A stretch of 64,000 nucleotides of DNA, from contig DJVR01000034.1 in NCBI GenBank assembly GCA_002441285.1, forward strand, positions 1 through 64,000. The letters are read 5' to 3'. Of the stretch, positions 54,840-64,000 are shown one piece after another (the stretch's first letter is position 1; every line of letters begins with the position of its first letter). The notes under the pieces were generated by a model, which was not told where the DNA came from, searched no databases, and worked only from the letters and a program-made list of their open reading frames with translations. The DNA comes from Candidatus Atribacteria bacterium UBA6251 (GTDB lineage Bacteria > Atribacterota > Phoenicimicrobiia > Phoenicimicrobiales > Phoenicimicrobiaceae). The translations under genes were made by a program, and so were the position numbers.

Positions 54840-56543
54840 TTAACCTGCTACTCTTAGAACTTCTTCTATAGTAGTAATCCCTTGAAGAGCTTTCTCTAAA
54901 CCACTTTCCCTCAAGGTTTTCATCCCTTTTTTAATGGATTCTTCCTTGATTATGTCACTGGAAGTTTTGGATAGAATTAGTGAGCGTATCCTCTCATCTA
55001 GCTCCAGGATTTCATAGATAGAAGTTCTACCATAATAACCAGTATCTTTACATAAGGGACAACCTGCTCCTCTATATAGCTTTACCTGGTTATTCTGATC
55101 CAAATCTAATTCTTTTAATATCTCTGGAGGAGGAGGATATTCTTCTTTGCATTTTTCACAAATCACTCTCACCAATCTTTGGGCTAATACCCCAATTACT
55201 GAGGAAGAAATGAGGAAAGGTTCAATGCGCATATCTACCAACCTGGTTAATGCACTGGCTGCATCATTGGTATGTAAAGTACTTAAAACCAGGTGCCCCG
55301 TTAAGGCTGCCTGAATAGCTATCTCAGCAGTTTCTCGATCTCTTATCTCTCCAACCATAACAATATCTGGATCCTGTCTTAAAATTGATCTTAAGGCATT
55401 AGCAAAGTTTAAATTTATCTTCGGTAGAATTTGAATCTGATTAATACGGTTCAGCTTATATTCAACTGGATCTTCAATGGTAATGATATTTTTCTGTTTA
55501 TAGTCCATTCTGTTTAAAGCCGCATATAAGGTTGTAGTTTTGCCACTTCCAGTAGGCCCAGTAATTAAAATAATCCCATAAGATTTGTTAATCATATTTT
55601 TAAATTGATTAAGTTGAGGAGTGGAAAAACCAAGTTGTTCTAACTCGATTAAACCTTTACTTTTATCCAGTAATCGTAATACTGTTTTTTCACCATAAAT
55701 GGTGGGGATAGTAGAAACTCTAATATCCACCTCTTTACTACCAAATTGAACCTGGAAACCACCATCCTGGGGAAGCCGCCTTTCTGCAATATCCATCTTG
55801 GATAATATCTTTATTCGAGAAACAATAGCGGATTTTACTTTGAAAGGTAAATTTCTGATATCATGTAAGATTCCATCAATACGAAATCTTACCAGTATCC
55901 CTTTTTCATTAGGTTCAAGATGGATATCACTAGCCCGGTCTTTTACCCCTTGCACAATTAACATATTTACTAATTGAATTACCGGTGCTTCTCTACTGAT
56001 AGCTTCTAATTCTCGGAGGTCTTCTTCCCTCTCTTCCTCTTTAAGGATTACCTCGGTATCTAACTTATTAAGAATATCATCATATTCTCCTAATTTATAA
56101 TAACTATTAATGGTATTAATGATATCCTCTTCATCAGATAATACACATTTGACTTTATTTTTCTTAGTAATGCCTTTTACAAAATCAATGGCATGCACAT
56201 CAAAGGGATTGGCCATAGCGATTACTAATTCATCTTTATCTACGCTGAGTGGAATTAATTTAAATTGTAGGGCAATTTTCTCTGGAATAACAGAAATTAT
56301 TTCCGGATCTATGACCAGTTTGGTTAGATCTACATACTCAGTTTCGTAGATATGCTGCAAGACTTGATAAAGCTCTTCCTTAGTTAAAGCTCCCATCTCA
56401 ATTAAAATCTCCCCTATCTTTTTATTATTTCCTTTTTGTTGAGATTTGAGAGCTTTTTCTAATTGTTGAGTGGTAATAATTCCTTGGCCAACCAATATTT
56501 CTCCCAATTTTTTATTGGAATATTCTTTTCTTATTCTTTCCAT
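54840..56543 (-). CDS. Second PilB/GspE-type ATPase
   Basis: 567 residues from ATG 56543 (GGTGA just upstream; TTG/ATG codons at 56555 and 56549 are alternatives). It has an N-terminal MshEN-like domain (LGEILVGQGIITTQQLEKAL), Walker A GPTGSGKTT, DPDIVMVGEIRDRETAE, TGHLVLSTLHTNDA and the Cys4 motif (CEKC ... CPLCKDTG). It is clearly a paralogue of PilB in the island, sharing long stretches in the motor core. Being apart from other pilus genes, it may serve a type II-like secretion system or a second pilus mode. Retraction (PilT) is not expected because the zinc motif and N-domain are those of extension ATPases. Confidence 0.9.
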   Translation of the reverse strand: MERIRKEYSNKKLGEILVGQGIITTQQLEKALKSQQKGNNKKIGEILIEMGALTKEELYQVLQHIYETEYVDLTKLVIDPEIISVIPEKIALQFKLIPLSVDKDELVIAMANPFDVHAIDFVKGITKKNKVKCVLSDEEDIINTINSYYKLGEYDDILNKLDTEVILKEEEREEDLRELEAISREAPVIQLVNMLIVQGVKDRASDIHLEPNEKGILVRFRIDGILHDIRNLPFKVKSAIVSRIKILSKMDIAERRLPQDGGFQVQFGSKEVDIRVSTIPTIYGEKTVLRLLDKSKGLIELEQLGFSTPQLNQFKNMINKSYGIILITGPTGSGKTTTLYAALNRMDYKQKNIITIEDPVEYKLNRINQIQILPKINLNFANALRSILRQDPDIVMVGEIRDRETAEIAIQAALTGHLVLSTLHTNDAASALTRLVDMRIEPFLISSSVIGVLAQRLVRVICEKCKEEYPPPPEILKELDLDQNNQVKLYRGAGCPLCKDTGYYGRTSIYEILELDERIRSLILSKTSSDIIKEESIKKGMKTLRESGLEKALQGITTIEEVLRVAG

Positions 56544-56649
56544 AATCATCACCAAGACAATATTAGATTTTATTATATACCTTTTTTATCAAGCTTTTTT
56601 GTTCCAAATCAAAAATTTAAAAATCTGGGTAAATACCAAGCAGCTAACC

Positions 56650-58656
56650 TTATCTTTTTTTATTCATCTTATTTTTAAATAAGTCTCCAAATAAATCTTT
56701 TAATAATATCTTATCTTCGCTCTGTTTACGGTTATATTCCTTTAAAAATTGTCTTTCTTCTTCCTTTTCTGCCTTTCTTATACTTAAACTAATCTTTTTC
56801 TTTTTGTTATCCAGTTTAGTTACTAGAGTTAATACCTCTTCTCCCTCAGATAGAACATGAGCAGGATTATCAATTTTCTGAGGTGAAATTTCGGATAAGG
56901 GGACTAAACCATCTACCCCTTCTTCTAGATTAATAAAAGCTCCAAAATCGGTAATTTTAAGCACTCTTCCTTCAATCAAGGTGCCCACTGGATATTTCTT
57001 TTTAACTTCTTCCCAAGGATCGGGGAGTAATCTTTTTTTGCTTAAAGTAATTTGAAGTTTTTCTTGATCTATATTCAAAATTTTAAATTCATATTCCTTA
57101 TCTTTTTTTAATCTCTCGTTGGGATGTTTAACTCTTTTCCAATCAATTTCAGAGAGAGGAATAAAGCCCTCAATATGGTCCTCTAATTGAACAAAAGCAC
57201 CAAAATCTTTAATTTTAGTGACCTTCCCTTTTACCACAGCGTCCTTTTTATATCTTTTTTTAATATTATCCCAAGGGTTGGGGAGGGTTCTCTTTCTGCT
57301 TAAAAAGACTAAATGAGATTCCTTATCGATATTAATCACCTTTAAAGAAAGAACCATATATTTTTTCAAAATATTTGAAGGTTTTTCGATATATTGCCAG
57401 TCTATTTCAGATAAATGTATTACCCCATTCACTCCTGCTTCTAGTTTTACATTAGCACCATAGGAAGTAACCTGGGTAATTTTACCTTCTACCACTGCTC
57501 CAACAGGATATTTCTTTTCAATATCTTCCCAGGGGTCGGGCAACATTTGCTTTAAACCTAAGGCTATTTTTTTCTTTTCAGGATCTATTTCTAAAATTTT
57601 TAATTTCAATAATTCTCCTTCTTTAATTATATCAGCAGGGTTTTTAACATAGGTCCAGGCCATTTCAGAAACATGTAATAAACCATTAAGACCTTCTTCA
57701 ATTTCAATAAAGGCACCATAATCCTTAATGGAGATGACTCTTCCTTCGACTTCATTACCTACTGCGTATCTTTCTAAGACATTTTCCCAGGGATCGGGAG
57801 TGATCTGTTTTATACTCAAAGCAATTTTATTCTTCTCTTTATCAAAATCTATAACCTTTACTCTAATCTGGTCGCCTAATCTCAATAATTTAGTTGGATC
57901 TTTCATTTCTCTGCGAGTAATTTCTGAGATATGTAATAATCCTTCAATACCTCCAATATCTACAAAAGCACCAAAATTAGTAATATTTTTCACGGTTCCT
58001 TCTAATATCTGCCCAACTTGTAAATTATTGAGAGTCTTTTTAAGTAAAGCTTGACGTTCTTTCTCTACTATTTTGCGATGAGATAAAATAATTTTATCTT
58101 TATTTTTATCTAAATCTATAATTACAAAATCCAATTTTTTACCTATGTATTTATCTAAATCTTTTTCCTGAATTATATTTGCTTCAATCTGACTACGGGG
58201 TACAAATGCTTTTAAACCCAGGTTTACGATTAAACCATCGGAATTCTTATCAATGACTTCTACATTAATCTTTTCTTTTTTTCGGTATAGATCAGTTAAT
58301 TTTCCCCAGAGTTGTACATATTTTGCCCTTTCCTTAGAAAGAATAATCTGTCCGTTCTTTTCATCCATACTATTTATATATACATAAACTTCATCTCCCA
58401 CCTCTAAGGCATGGGTAATAAGTTTATTTTCTCGGGAAAAAAGAGATTCTTCATTCTTAGGAAGGAATCCTTCCATCTTAAAATTTAAATCCAAAAAATA
58501 GCCATCTTCATTCGCCTTTACGATCTTTCCTTTTACTATGTCTCCTCTTTTAAATTGTTTCATTTGATCTAAAGATTCCTTAAACATTTCCTTAACTTCT
58601 TCTTGCTGGTTTATTTTTTCTTCTTTTTTTACTTCAGATTTGTTTTGGTGCTCCAT
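56650..58656 (-). CDS. rpsA: Ribosomal protein S1 with seven S1 domains
   Basis: 668 residues. Seven successive S1 RNA-binding domains are recognisable by their starts: GDIVKGKIVKANEDG, INVEVIDKNSDG, VGQILEGTVKNITNFGAF, VGNEVEGRVISIKDYGAF, VGAVVEGKITQVTSYGAN, DAVVKGKVTKIKDFGAF and VGTLIEGRVLKITDFGAF. The N-terminal charged stretch (about 1-35) is poorly structured. E. coli S1 has six domains and Firmicute forms four, so seven is unusual. The first two are the most diverged, as in proteins that bind the ribosome through their N-terminus. AAGGAAG before the ATG. Confidence 0.93.
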   Translation of the reverse strand: MEHQNKSEVKKEEKINQQEEVKEMFKESLDQMKQFKRGDIVKGKIVKANEDGYFLDLNFKMEGFLPKNEESLFSRENKLITHALEVGDEVYVYINSMDEKNGQIILSKERAKYVQLWGKLTDLYRKKEKINVEVIDKNSDGLIVNLGLKAFVPRSQIEANIIQEKDLDKYIGKKLDFVIIDLDKNKDKIILSHRKIVEKERQALLKKTLNNLQVGQILEGTVKNITNFGAFVDIGGIEGLLHISEITRREMKDPTKLLRLGDQIRVKVIDFDKEKNKIALSIKQITPDPWENVLERYAVGNEVEGRVISIKDYGAFIEIEEGLNGLLHVSEMAWTYVKNPADIIKEGELLKLKILEIDPEKKKIALGLKQMLPDPWEDIEKKYPVGAVVEGKITQVTSYGANVKLEAGVNGVIHLSEIDWQYIEKPSNILKKYMVLSLKVINIDKESHLVFLSRKRTLPNPWDNIKKRYKKDAVVKGKVTKIKDFGAFVQLEDHIEGFIPLSEIDWKRVKHPNERLKKDKEYEFKILNIDQEKLQITLSKKRLLPDPWEEVKKKYPVGTLIEGRVLKITDFGAFINLEEGVDGLVPLSEISPQKIDNPAHVLSEGEEVLTLVTKLDNKKKKISLSIRKAEKEEERQFLKEYNRKQSEDKILLKDLFGDLFKNKMNKKR

Positions 58657-58801
58657 AGTTTTTTACTTCCTTCCCTTTCAAGTATGGTTATATTTTATTA
58701 TTATATCATATTATAATTTATATTTAATACCATATTCTTAAAAATATATTCTATAATTCATTTCTTTCTTCAAAGTAAGCTCACAAATTTTATTTAATTT
58801 A

Positions 58802-59383
58802 TCAATGTTGCTTTAAGCAGTCTATAATTCTTTTTTCAGTAATTATTTTATGTACTGGAATATCATTTTCTAAAGCAGGTATATGGTCTACTATCTGTAT
58901 TTCAAAGGATAAAGCAATAAGGTGGGTGGAAGGATTTATTTTTTTTAAAAAATTATCATAATATCCTTTACCTCTCCCAATCCGATTACCTCTCATATCA
59001 AAAGCAACTCCTGGTAAAATAATAAGTTCTAATTCTTCTGGAGGAGATAAACGAAGATATTCCTGTTTGGGTTCCCTTATGCCCATACTTCCTCTAGTTA
59101 ATTCCTGATCATAATTAAGAATTCGGGAAGGTAATAAGTTTACAGAATCTTTAGCAATAATAGGGACAAAAACCTTTTTCTTCTCTTTTATTGAGGCTTT
59201 GATTATCTCTTCGGTTTGAACTTCACTTTTTGTGGATACATAAAACATAATTTTAGAAGATTTAATATACTCGGAAGAATGAAATAAATGATTAAATATT
59301 TGTTGGCTCTTTTCTTTTATTTCATTAGGAGTAAGACTTAATCTTTTTTGTAAAATGGTGGTGCGTATCTCTTCTTTATTCAT
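58802..59383 (-). CDS. ygfA: 5-formyltetrahydrofolate cyclo-ligase
   Basis: 193 residues. MTHFS family: FYVSTKSEVQTEEII, LELIILPGVAFDMRGNRIGRGKGYYDNFL with the Gly-rich phosphate loop. Converts 5-formyl-THF to 5,10-methenyl-THF with ATP, part of folate one-carbon recycling. It lies downstream of a 6S RNA gene, the same ssrS-ygfA pairing found in many bacteria. No clear ribosome-binding site. Confidence 0.94.
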   Translation of the reverse strand: MNKEEIRTTILQKRLSLTPNEIKEKSQQIFNHLFHSSEYIKSSKIMFYVSTKSEVQTEEIIKASIKEKKKVFVPIIAKDSVNLLPSRILNYDQELTRGSMGIREPKQEYLRLSPPEELELIILPGVAFDMRGNRIGRGKGYYDNFLKKINPSTHLIALSFEIQIVDHIPALENDIPVHKIITEKRIIDCLKQH

Positions 59384-59510
59384 AATTAAATTTTTTTATA
59401 TTTATTAGTTGGTGGGTATTTTCCTTTAAATTCTAATCAAAATAATATTTAATGTTTATATAATATAGCATATATATCGTTTTTGTCAAAATTATCCTGC
59501 TTAAAATGAA

Positions 59511-59762
59511 AAAATAAAACCCCGCTATGCCGTGTGCTTTAGGTTTTGATACCTGTCCTCAAACAGGTGGGTATCTACCTAAATGCTTGATGTTTCCGTG
59601 TTAACTTAAGCAGTTAACATTTGGTATTTACCAACCTCGCCAGAGGGGTAATGCACCTTAGGCCTACATTCCACATTTAGAGATCGATTCCCTATTTAAA
59701 ATTTGTTGGCTCAAAACTTCATTAGACATCACGAACATAGCAGGGTAGCTTTATTTTGATCT
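59511..59762 (-). ncRNA. ssrS: 6S RNA
   Basis: On the minus strand the ends form a long closing stem: TACCCTGCTATGTTCGTG at the 5' side and CACGGCATAGCGGGG at the 3' side, extended by AAAATAAA pairing with TTTATTTT. These recall E. coli 6S (GATGTTCG and CGGCATCTCGG). The inner part has further echoes: TTGAGCC after the first stem, GAGGTTGGTAAA and a hairpin near the 3' half (CCTGTTTGAGGACAGG). About 240-250 bases with a large central bubble. It ends in a U-rich run and lies upstream of ygfA. 6S mimics an open promoter and sequesters RNA polymerase. Confidence 0.8.
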
Positions 59763-59768
59763 GCTCTA

Positions 59769-59797
59769 ATATTAGCATATTTTTATTCTTTTTTCAA
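59769..59797 (-). promoter_or_regulatory. Promoter of the 6S RNA gene
   Basis: TTGAAA (59792-59797), 17-base spacer, TAATAT (59769-59774) on the minus strand; the start falls near 59762, at the edge of the closing stem. Confidence 0.7.
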
Positions 59798-59861
59798 TAA
59801 TCCTGGCTATTACACTTGCTCATGAAAAGTAAAAATCATATTATTTAAAAATTATGATAAT

Positions 59862-61670
59862 TTACAATTCCATCTTAATATGTAATTCTTTTAATTGTTC
59901 AGGTTCAACCTCAGAAGGTGCATCAGTTAAAAGGCAGGTAGCTTTTTGAGTTTTGGGAAAAGCAATTACTTCCCTTATAGAGTTTGACCCACTCAGTAGC
60001 ATAGCTAATCTATCTAGACCAAAAGCTATACCTCCATGGGGAGGAGCACCATACTGAAGAGCCTGTAATAAAAATCCAAATTTTTGTTTTGCTCTCTGAG
60101 CATCTATGCCTAATAGATTAAAAACCTTAGCTTGAATTTCTGATTGGTGAATTCTAATACTACCTCCCCCTACTTCGTTACCATTCCACACCAGGTCATA
60201 AGCCTTAGAACGAACTTTCCAGGGATAACTTTCTAAAAAATTTAGATCTTCATCTAAGGGCGCGGTAAAAGGATGATGCACTGATTCATATCTTTTTTCT
60301 TCAGAATTAAACACCAAAAGAGGAAAATTGACTACCCAGAGAAAGCAATTCTTTGATTCATTTTTTTTAATTAATTCAAAATCATTAGCTAATTTAATTC
60401 TTAAATTACCCAATGCAGGGTAAAATATTTCGCTTGGTTCAGCCAGTAGTAAAAGATTATCACCGCTTTGTGCTTTGGTTTTATCCTTTATCCTTTCTAA
60501 TTCTTCTATCGACAAAAACTTAGCTAATGATGATTGAATCTCCTGTTCATCTTTAAATTTAATGAAGTAGATTCTTTTTGCGCCATAATTATTTATCCAT
60601 AAATTCAAGTTATCCTGCATTTTACGGGAAAAGGTTCTGTTTTCTTCTAATTTAATTGCTCCAATTTTTCCTTTATTTTTTGATATTTCTTGAAAAACAG
60701 GGAAAGAACTGTTAGATAATATTTCAGTTAAATCAAAGATTTCCATACCATATCTTAAATCTGGTTTATCTGAACCATATTTAGAGATAGCTTCTTGATA
60801 ATCCATTTTTAAAAAAGGAGTATCAATTCTAATTTCAAATAATTTATCAAATAAATATGCCATCATCTGTTCAACCAGATTAAATATATCTTCTCGATCG
60901 ATAAAGGACATTTCAATATCTAATTGAGTAAATTCTGGTGCACGATCAGCCCTTAAATCTTCGTCCCTAAAACACCTTACTATCTGAAAATACTTCTCAA
61001 AACCAGAAATCATTAGTAATTGTTTAAATAATTGTGGTGACTGTGGAAGAGCATAAAATTTACCAGGGTTTACCCGACTGGGAACAATATAATCTCGTGC
61101 TCCTTCGGGAGTACTTTTAGTTAAAAAGGGAGTTTCTATTTCCAGAAATCCTTTACTATCCCAGAATTTTCTTATTTCCAGACAAAGCTGATGACGTAAG
61201 CGAATATTTCTTTGCATCCTCGGCCTTCTTAAATCCAGATATCGATATTTAAAACGTAAATTATCGCTAATAGTAATTTTATCATCAATCTGAAAAGGTA
61301 AAATTGAAGAAGGATTTAATATTTTTAATTCTTCTACTTTTACTTCTATCGCTCCGGTGGATAAATTGGGATTTTCAGTACCTTTTAAGCGTGATTTTAC
61401 TATACCTTTTACTGCGATAACATATTCATCTTTAATTTGACGGGCTTTTTGATATGCCTCTAAAGCTTCTGAAGGATTAAAAACTAGCTGAATAATACCT
61501 TCTCTATCACGTAAATTTATAAAAATTAATCCCCCATGATCTCTAACGCTCTGTACCCATCCCATAAGGATTATCTCTTTACCAATATCATTTTTGTTTA
61601 GCTCTCCACAAGAATGAGTTTTTCTCCACTTACCTAAAGTTCCAATACTTTGTTCTGAATTCTTCATCAT
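59862..61670 (-). CDS. aspS: Aspartyl-tRNA synthetase (bacterial type)
   Basis: 602 residues from ATG 61670, with AAGGAG eight bases upstream; a GTG at 61694 would cover that site. N-terminal OB-fold for the anticodon (about 20-120), class II motifs ([60 protein letters not shown]), and a GAD insertion domain, as in bacterial-type AspRS. Because asnS is present just upstream, it may be specific for tRNA-Asp. Confidence 0.96.
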   Translation of the reverse strand: MMKNSEQSIGTLGKWRKTHSCGELNKNDIGKEIILMGWVQSVRDHGGLIFINLRDREGIIQLVFNPSEALEAYQKARQIKDEYVIAVKGIVKSRLKGTENPNLSTGAIEVKVEELKILNPSSILPFQIDDKITISDNLRFKYRYLDLRRPRMQRNIRLRHQLCLEIRKFWDSKGFLEIETPFLTKSTPEGARDYIVPSRVNPGKFYALPQSPQLFKQLLMISGFEKYFQIVRCFRDEDLRADRAPEFTQLDIEMSFIDREDIFNLVEQMMAYLFDKLFEIRIDTPFLKMDYQEAISKYGSDKPDLRYGMEIFDLTEILSNSSFPVFQEISKNKGKIGAIKLEENRTFSRKMQDNLNLWINNYGAKRIYFIKFKDEQEIQSSLAKFLSIEELERIKDKTKAQSGDNLLLLAEPSEIFYPALGNLRIKLANDFELIKKNESKNCFLWVVNFPLLVFNSEEKRYESVHHPFTAPLDEDLNFLESYPWKVRSKAYDLVWNGNEVGGGSIRIHQSEIQAKVFNLLGIDAQRAKQKFGFLLQALQYGAPPHGGIAFGLDRLAMLLSGSNSIREVIAFPKTQKATCLLTDAPSEVEPEQLKELHIKMEL

Positions 61671-61739
61671 TTTTTTTACTCCTTGTCTGATCACTTTAGT
61701 TATGTAATATAAATATTTTTCTTTAATGTAAATTATTAA

Positions 61740-63035
61740 TTAAGGGTAAATTTTATTTAGCATTCTAGGAAAAGGAATTGTTTCGCGGACATGATTTAAA
61801 CCACAAATCCAGGCCACAGTTCTTTCGATCCCCAGACCAAAGCCGGAATGGGGTACAGAACCATATTTTCTTAAATCTAAATACCACTCATAATCTTTGC
61901 GTGGAAGATTATGTTCTTCTATTTTTTGTAGTAATAAGTTATAATCATCAATTCTTTGCCCCCCACCGATGATTTCTCCATATCCTTCTGGAGCTATTAA
62001 ATCAGCACATAATACTACTTCTGGTCGCTGTGGATCTGGTTTCATATAGAAAGCTTTACATTTTGTGGGATAATGATGAATAAACACTGGCTTATCAAAA
62101 CTTTGAGAAATAACAGTTTCTTCATCTCCTCCAAAATCATCTCCCCATTCAATCTGCATTCCTTTTTCTTTTAACATATTTATAGCCTGATCATAGGCTA
62201 AACGAGGAAAGGGAATTTGTATTTTTTCCAATTTGGAGATATCTCTCTCTAATACAATTAATTCTGCCCGTTTATTTTTTAGCACTTGCTTTACAATATA
62301 AGTGATTAATCGTTCTTGTATCTGATTATTTTCCTCTAGTTCAACAAAAGCTGCCTCAGGTTCTACCATCCAGAATTCCATTAAATGTCGACGTGTTTTT
62401 GATTTTTCTGCTCTAAAAGTAGGACCAAAACAGTATACTTTCCCAAAAGCCATTGCGGAAGCTTCATTGTATAATTGACCACTTTGAGTCAAATATGCTT
62501 TATCTTCAAAATAATTGGTCTCAAATAAAGTAGTGGTTCCTTCACAGGCAGCAGGAGTTAGAATTGGTGCATCTACCAAGATAAAACCTTCTTGATCTAA
62601 AAAATTACGAATAGCTTTAATTATCTCTGCCCGAATGCGTAAAACAGCATTCTGTCTAGTTGATCTTAACCAAAGATGTCGAAAATCCATTAGAAATCCA
62701 ACCCCATGTTCTTTTAAAGAAATGGGGTAATCTTTCTGGGCATTATGGATTACTTGTAAATCTTTTAAAAGTATTTCATAACCTAGGGGTGCTCTTTTTT
62801 CTTTTTTTACCCGTCCTGCTATTCTTATAGCAGATTCATATTCTATCTCTCCTATCTTTTCAAATAGTTCTTTTTCTACCTCACTTTTAATGATAGTAAC
62901 CTGAATATAGCCAGAACCATCTCGGATAATTAAAAATTTTATACTGCCACTGGACCTTTTATTGTAAAGCCAACCTTTTATTTCTACCTCTTGATCTGCA
63001 TAATTACTAATTTCCGATATACGGATGGTTTGCAT
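61740..63035 (-). CDS. asnS: Asparaginyl-tRNA synthetase
   Basis: 431 residues. OB-fold anticodon domain, then class II core; [20 protein letters not shown] RHLWLRS, the AsnRS-type [28 protein letters not shown] region (key part [13 protein letters not shown]), and [15 protein letters not shown] as motif 3. Charges tRNA-Asn directly, so the cell need not rely on tRNA-dependent amidation. GGAG lies before the ATG. The order hisS-asnS-aspS here is a synthetase cluster. Confidence 0.95.
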   Translation of the reverse strand: MQTIRISEISNYADQEVEIKGWLYNKRSSGSIKFLIIRDGSGYIQVTIIKSEVEKELFEKIGEIEYESAIRIAGRVKKEKRAPLGYEILLKDLQVIHNAQKDYPISLKEHGVGFLMDFRHLWLRSTRQNAVLRIRAEIIKAIRNFLDQEGFILVDAPILTPAACEGTTTLFETNYFEDKAYLTQSGQLYNEASAMAFGKVYCFGPTFRAEKSKTRRHLMEFWMVEPEAAFVELEENNQIQERLITYIVKQVLKNKRAELIVLERDISKLEKIQIPFPRLAYDQAINMLKEKGMQIEWGDDFGGDEETVISQSFDKPVFIHHYPTKCKAFYMKPDPQRPEVVLCADLIAPEGYGEIIGGGQRIDDYNLLLQKIEEHNLPRKDYEWYLDLRKYGSVPHSGFGLGIERTVAWICGLNHVRETIPFPRMLNKIYP

Positions 63036-63092
63036 TAATTACCACTCCTTTTGTTACTTTATTTATTCAAAAATTTCTATGGATTGAAAATT

Positions 63093-64000
63093 TTAGAATT
63101 TATTAAAAACTGTTTTAAGTTCATTAATTATTTTTTCGATTTCTACCTCTTTTTGTTCTTTGGTTTGCATATTTCTTAAGAGTATTCTATCTCTAGATAA
63201 TTCTTCTTCTCCCAGTATAATAGTGTATCTAGCCTTTAATTTATCCGCCAATCTCATTTGGCCCTTCAAGCTACGAAAGGAATAATCCATCTCGGCAGAT
63301 ATACCTGCCATTCTTATCTTCTGGAGTAATTCAAAAGCAAATAACTCTTTTTCTTGATTAATTTTAGCTACAAAGACTTCAATCCCTGAATCTTTTGGCC
63401 ATTCAATCTTTTGCTGTTGCATAGCTAGAATAGTTCTTTCTATTCCAGCGGCAAAACCTACTGCTGGAGTTGGTTTTCCACCAAACTCTTCTACTAGATA
63501 GTCATATCTGCCTCCACCACTGACAGCATTCTGGGCTCCAAGCTCTTTACAGATTATTTCAAAGGCAGTCTTAGTATAATAATCAAAACCTCTAACTAAT
63601 CTAGGATCTAAACGGTATTCTATATTTAATACCTTCAGATATTTTTGCACCTCTTGAAAATGTTCCTGACATTCCTCACATAGATATTGGGTAAGGGCCG
63701 GAACTTTTTTAATAATACTCTGGCAGCTAACATTTTTACAATCTAATATTCTTAAAGGATTTTTATAATATCTTTTTTTACAATCCGTACAGAGGTTATC
63801 TATCTCTTGATGAATAGAGCTTTTTAATTCTCGAAGATAAAGGGCACGACATTTTTTACACCCTACACTATTGAGTAAAACTTCTAAATTTTTTAAACCT
63901 AATTTACGAAATATTTCCAGACAGAGTAAAATAATTTCCGCATCGACTTGTGCCGAAGAAGTTCCAATTATCTCAGCACCGTATTGGTGAAATTGCCTAA
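63093..64000 (-). CDS. hisS: Histidyl-tRNA synthetase, 3' portion (runs off the window)
   Basis: The frame stays open from the stop at 63093 to the window edge, about 302 codons, so the visible part is the middle and C-terminus. At the edge it reads RQFHQYGAEIIG, class II motif 2 of HisRS, then a Cys-rich insertion (CKKC, CTDC, CQS, CEEC pairs, about 90 residues) followed by the His A motif LVRGFDYYTKTAFEI, GGGRYDYLVEEFGG and the C-terminal anticodon domain. A start further in (GTG 63650) is unlikely because the HisRS frame continues. The N-terminal part is outside the window. The Cys-rich insertion in front of LVRGFDYY is typical of some bacterial HisRS. Confidence 0.93.
   Translation of the reverse strand, partial: RQFHQYGAEIIGTSSAQVDAEIILLCLEIFRKLGLKNLEVLLNSVGCKKCRALYLRELKSSIHQEIDNLCTDCKKRYYKNPLRILDCKNVSCQSIIKKVPALTQYLCEECQEHFQEVQKYLKVLNIEYRLDPRLVRGFDYYTKTAFEIICKELGAQNAVSGGGRYDYLVEEFGGKPTPAVGFAAGIERTILAMQQQKIEWPKDSGIEVFVAKINQEKELFAFELLQKIRMAGISAEMDYSFRSLKGQMRLADKLKARYTIILGEEELSRDRILLRNMQTKEQKEVEIEKIINELKTVFNKF

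Noticed and set aside
59511..59762. tmRNA or RNase P RNA instead of 6S RNA
   Set aside because: No tag frame or tRNA-like end, and no RNase P core motif; ends and synteny match 6S.
63093..63650. A separate 185-residue gene beginning at 63650
   Set aside because: The HisRS frame continues open to the window edge with class II motif 2, so this is the C-terminal part of hisS.

Overview
The window is a 64 kb piece of a low-G+C (about one third G+C by eye) bacterial chromosome. Every protein gene and RNA gene I can support lies on the minus strand, so transcription runs from high to low coordinates. The cell appears to be a diderm: there is a PilQ secretin, a lipoprotein signal and a type IV pilus (T4P) machine. 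Firmicute-like traits are mixed in (a valS T-box, an Asp23-family gene beside nusB, many TTG starts). This would suit a deep-branching candidate phylum such as Atribacterota, but that placement is a guess from gene content and nothing here proves it.

Layout, left to right. 1-5.2 kb: a possible comEC remnant, comEA, folC and valS, the last behind a T-box riboswitch with a GUC (Val) specifier. 5.2-10.4 kb: lon, clpP, tig and seven tRNA genes (Leu, Lys, Arg, His, Arg, Gly, Pro) with a clear sigma-70-type promoter. 10.4-20 kb: a compact housekeeping cluster (rdgB, rph, ispA, xseB, xseA, nusB, an Asp23-family gene, efp, glyA, an M24 peptidase, rimO and a YkvA-like gene).

20-48 kb is the distinctive part: a T4P island. 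In transcription order it carries pilB, a GAF plus degenerate HD-GYP protein, pilC, two paralogous sigma factors, two paralogous internally duplicated small beta-domain proteins, two tandem cyclic-di-GMP-I riboswitches, a pilin, an O-antigen-ligase/TPR protein (a candidate pilin glycosyl ligase), an RHH regulator with a 10-bp-phased operator, a pilin-like gene, pilD, FimT/GspH-like, PilV-like (with a stack of Ig-like domains), PilW-like and PilX-like genes, pilM-N-O-P-Q, a PKD lipoprotein, a class III adenylate cyclase/ATPase/TPR regulator, and a small secreted protein behind a third cyclic-di-GMP-I riboswitch. REP-like palindromic repeats of several families lie between these genes, and one is inserted in frame in the leader of the PilV-like protein. 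No retraction ATPase (PilT) is in the window.

48-64 kb returns to housekeeping functions: a DUF3307 membrane protein, YqeG phosphatase, udk, mltG, ruvX, alaS, a second PilB/GspE ATPase, a seven-S1-domain rpsA, ygfA with a 6S RNA gene upstream, aspS, asnS and the 3' part of hisS, which runs off the window edge.

Taken together, the pilus genes are placed under second-messenger control (three c-di-GMP riboswitches, a probable c-di-GMP-binding but non-hydrolysing HD-GYP protein, and a cyclase likely to make cAMP), with their own sigma factors close by. This regulatory arrangement is the most interesting system here.
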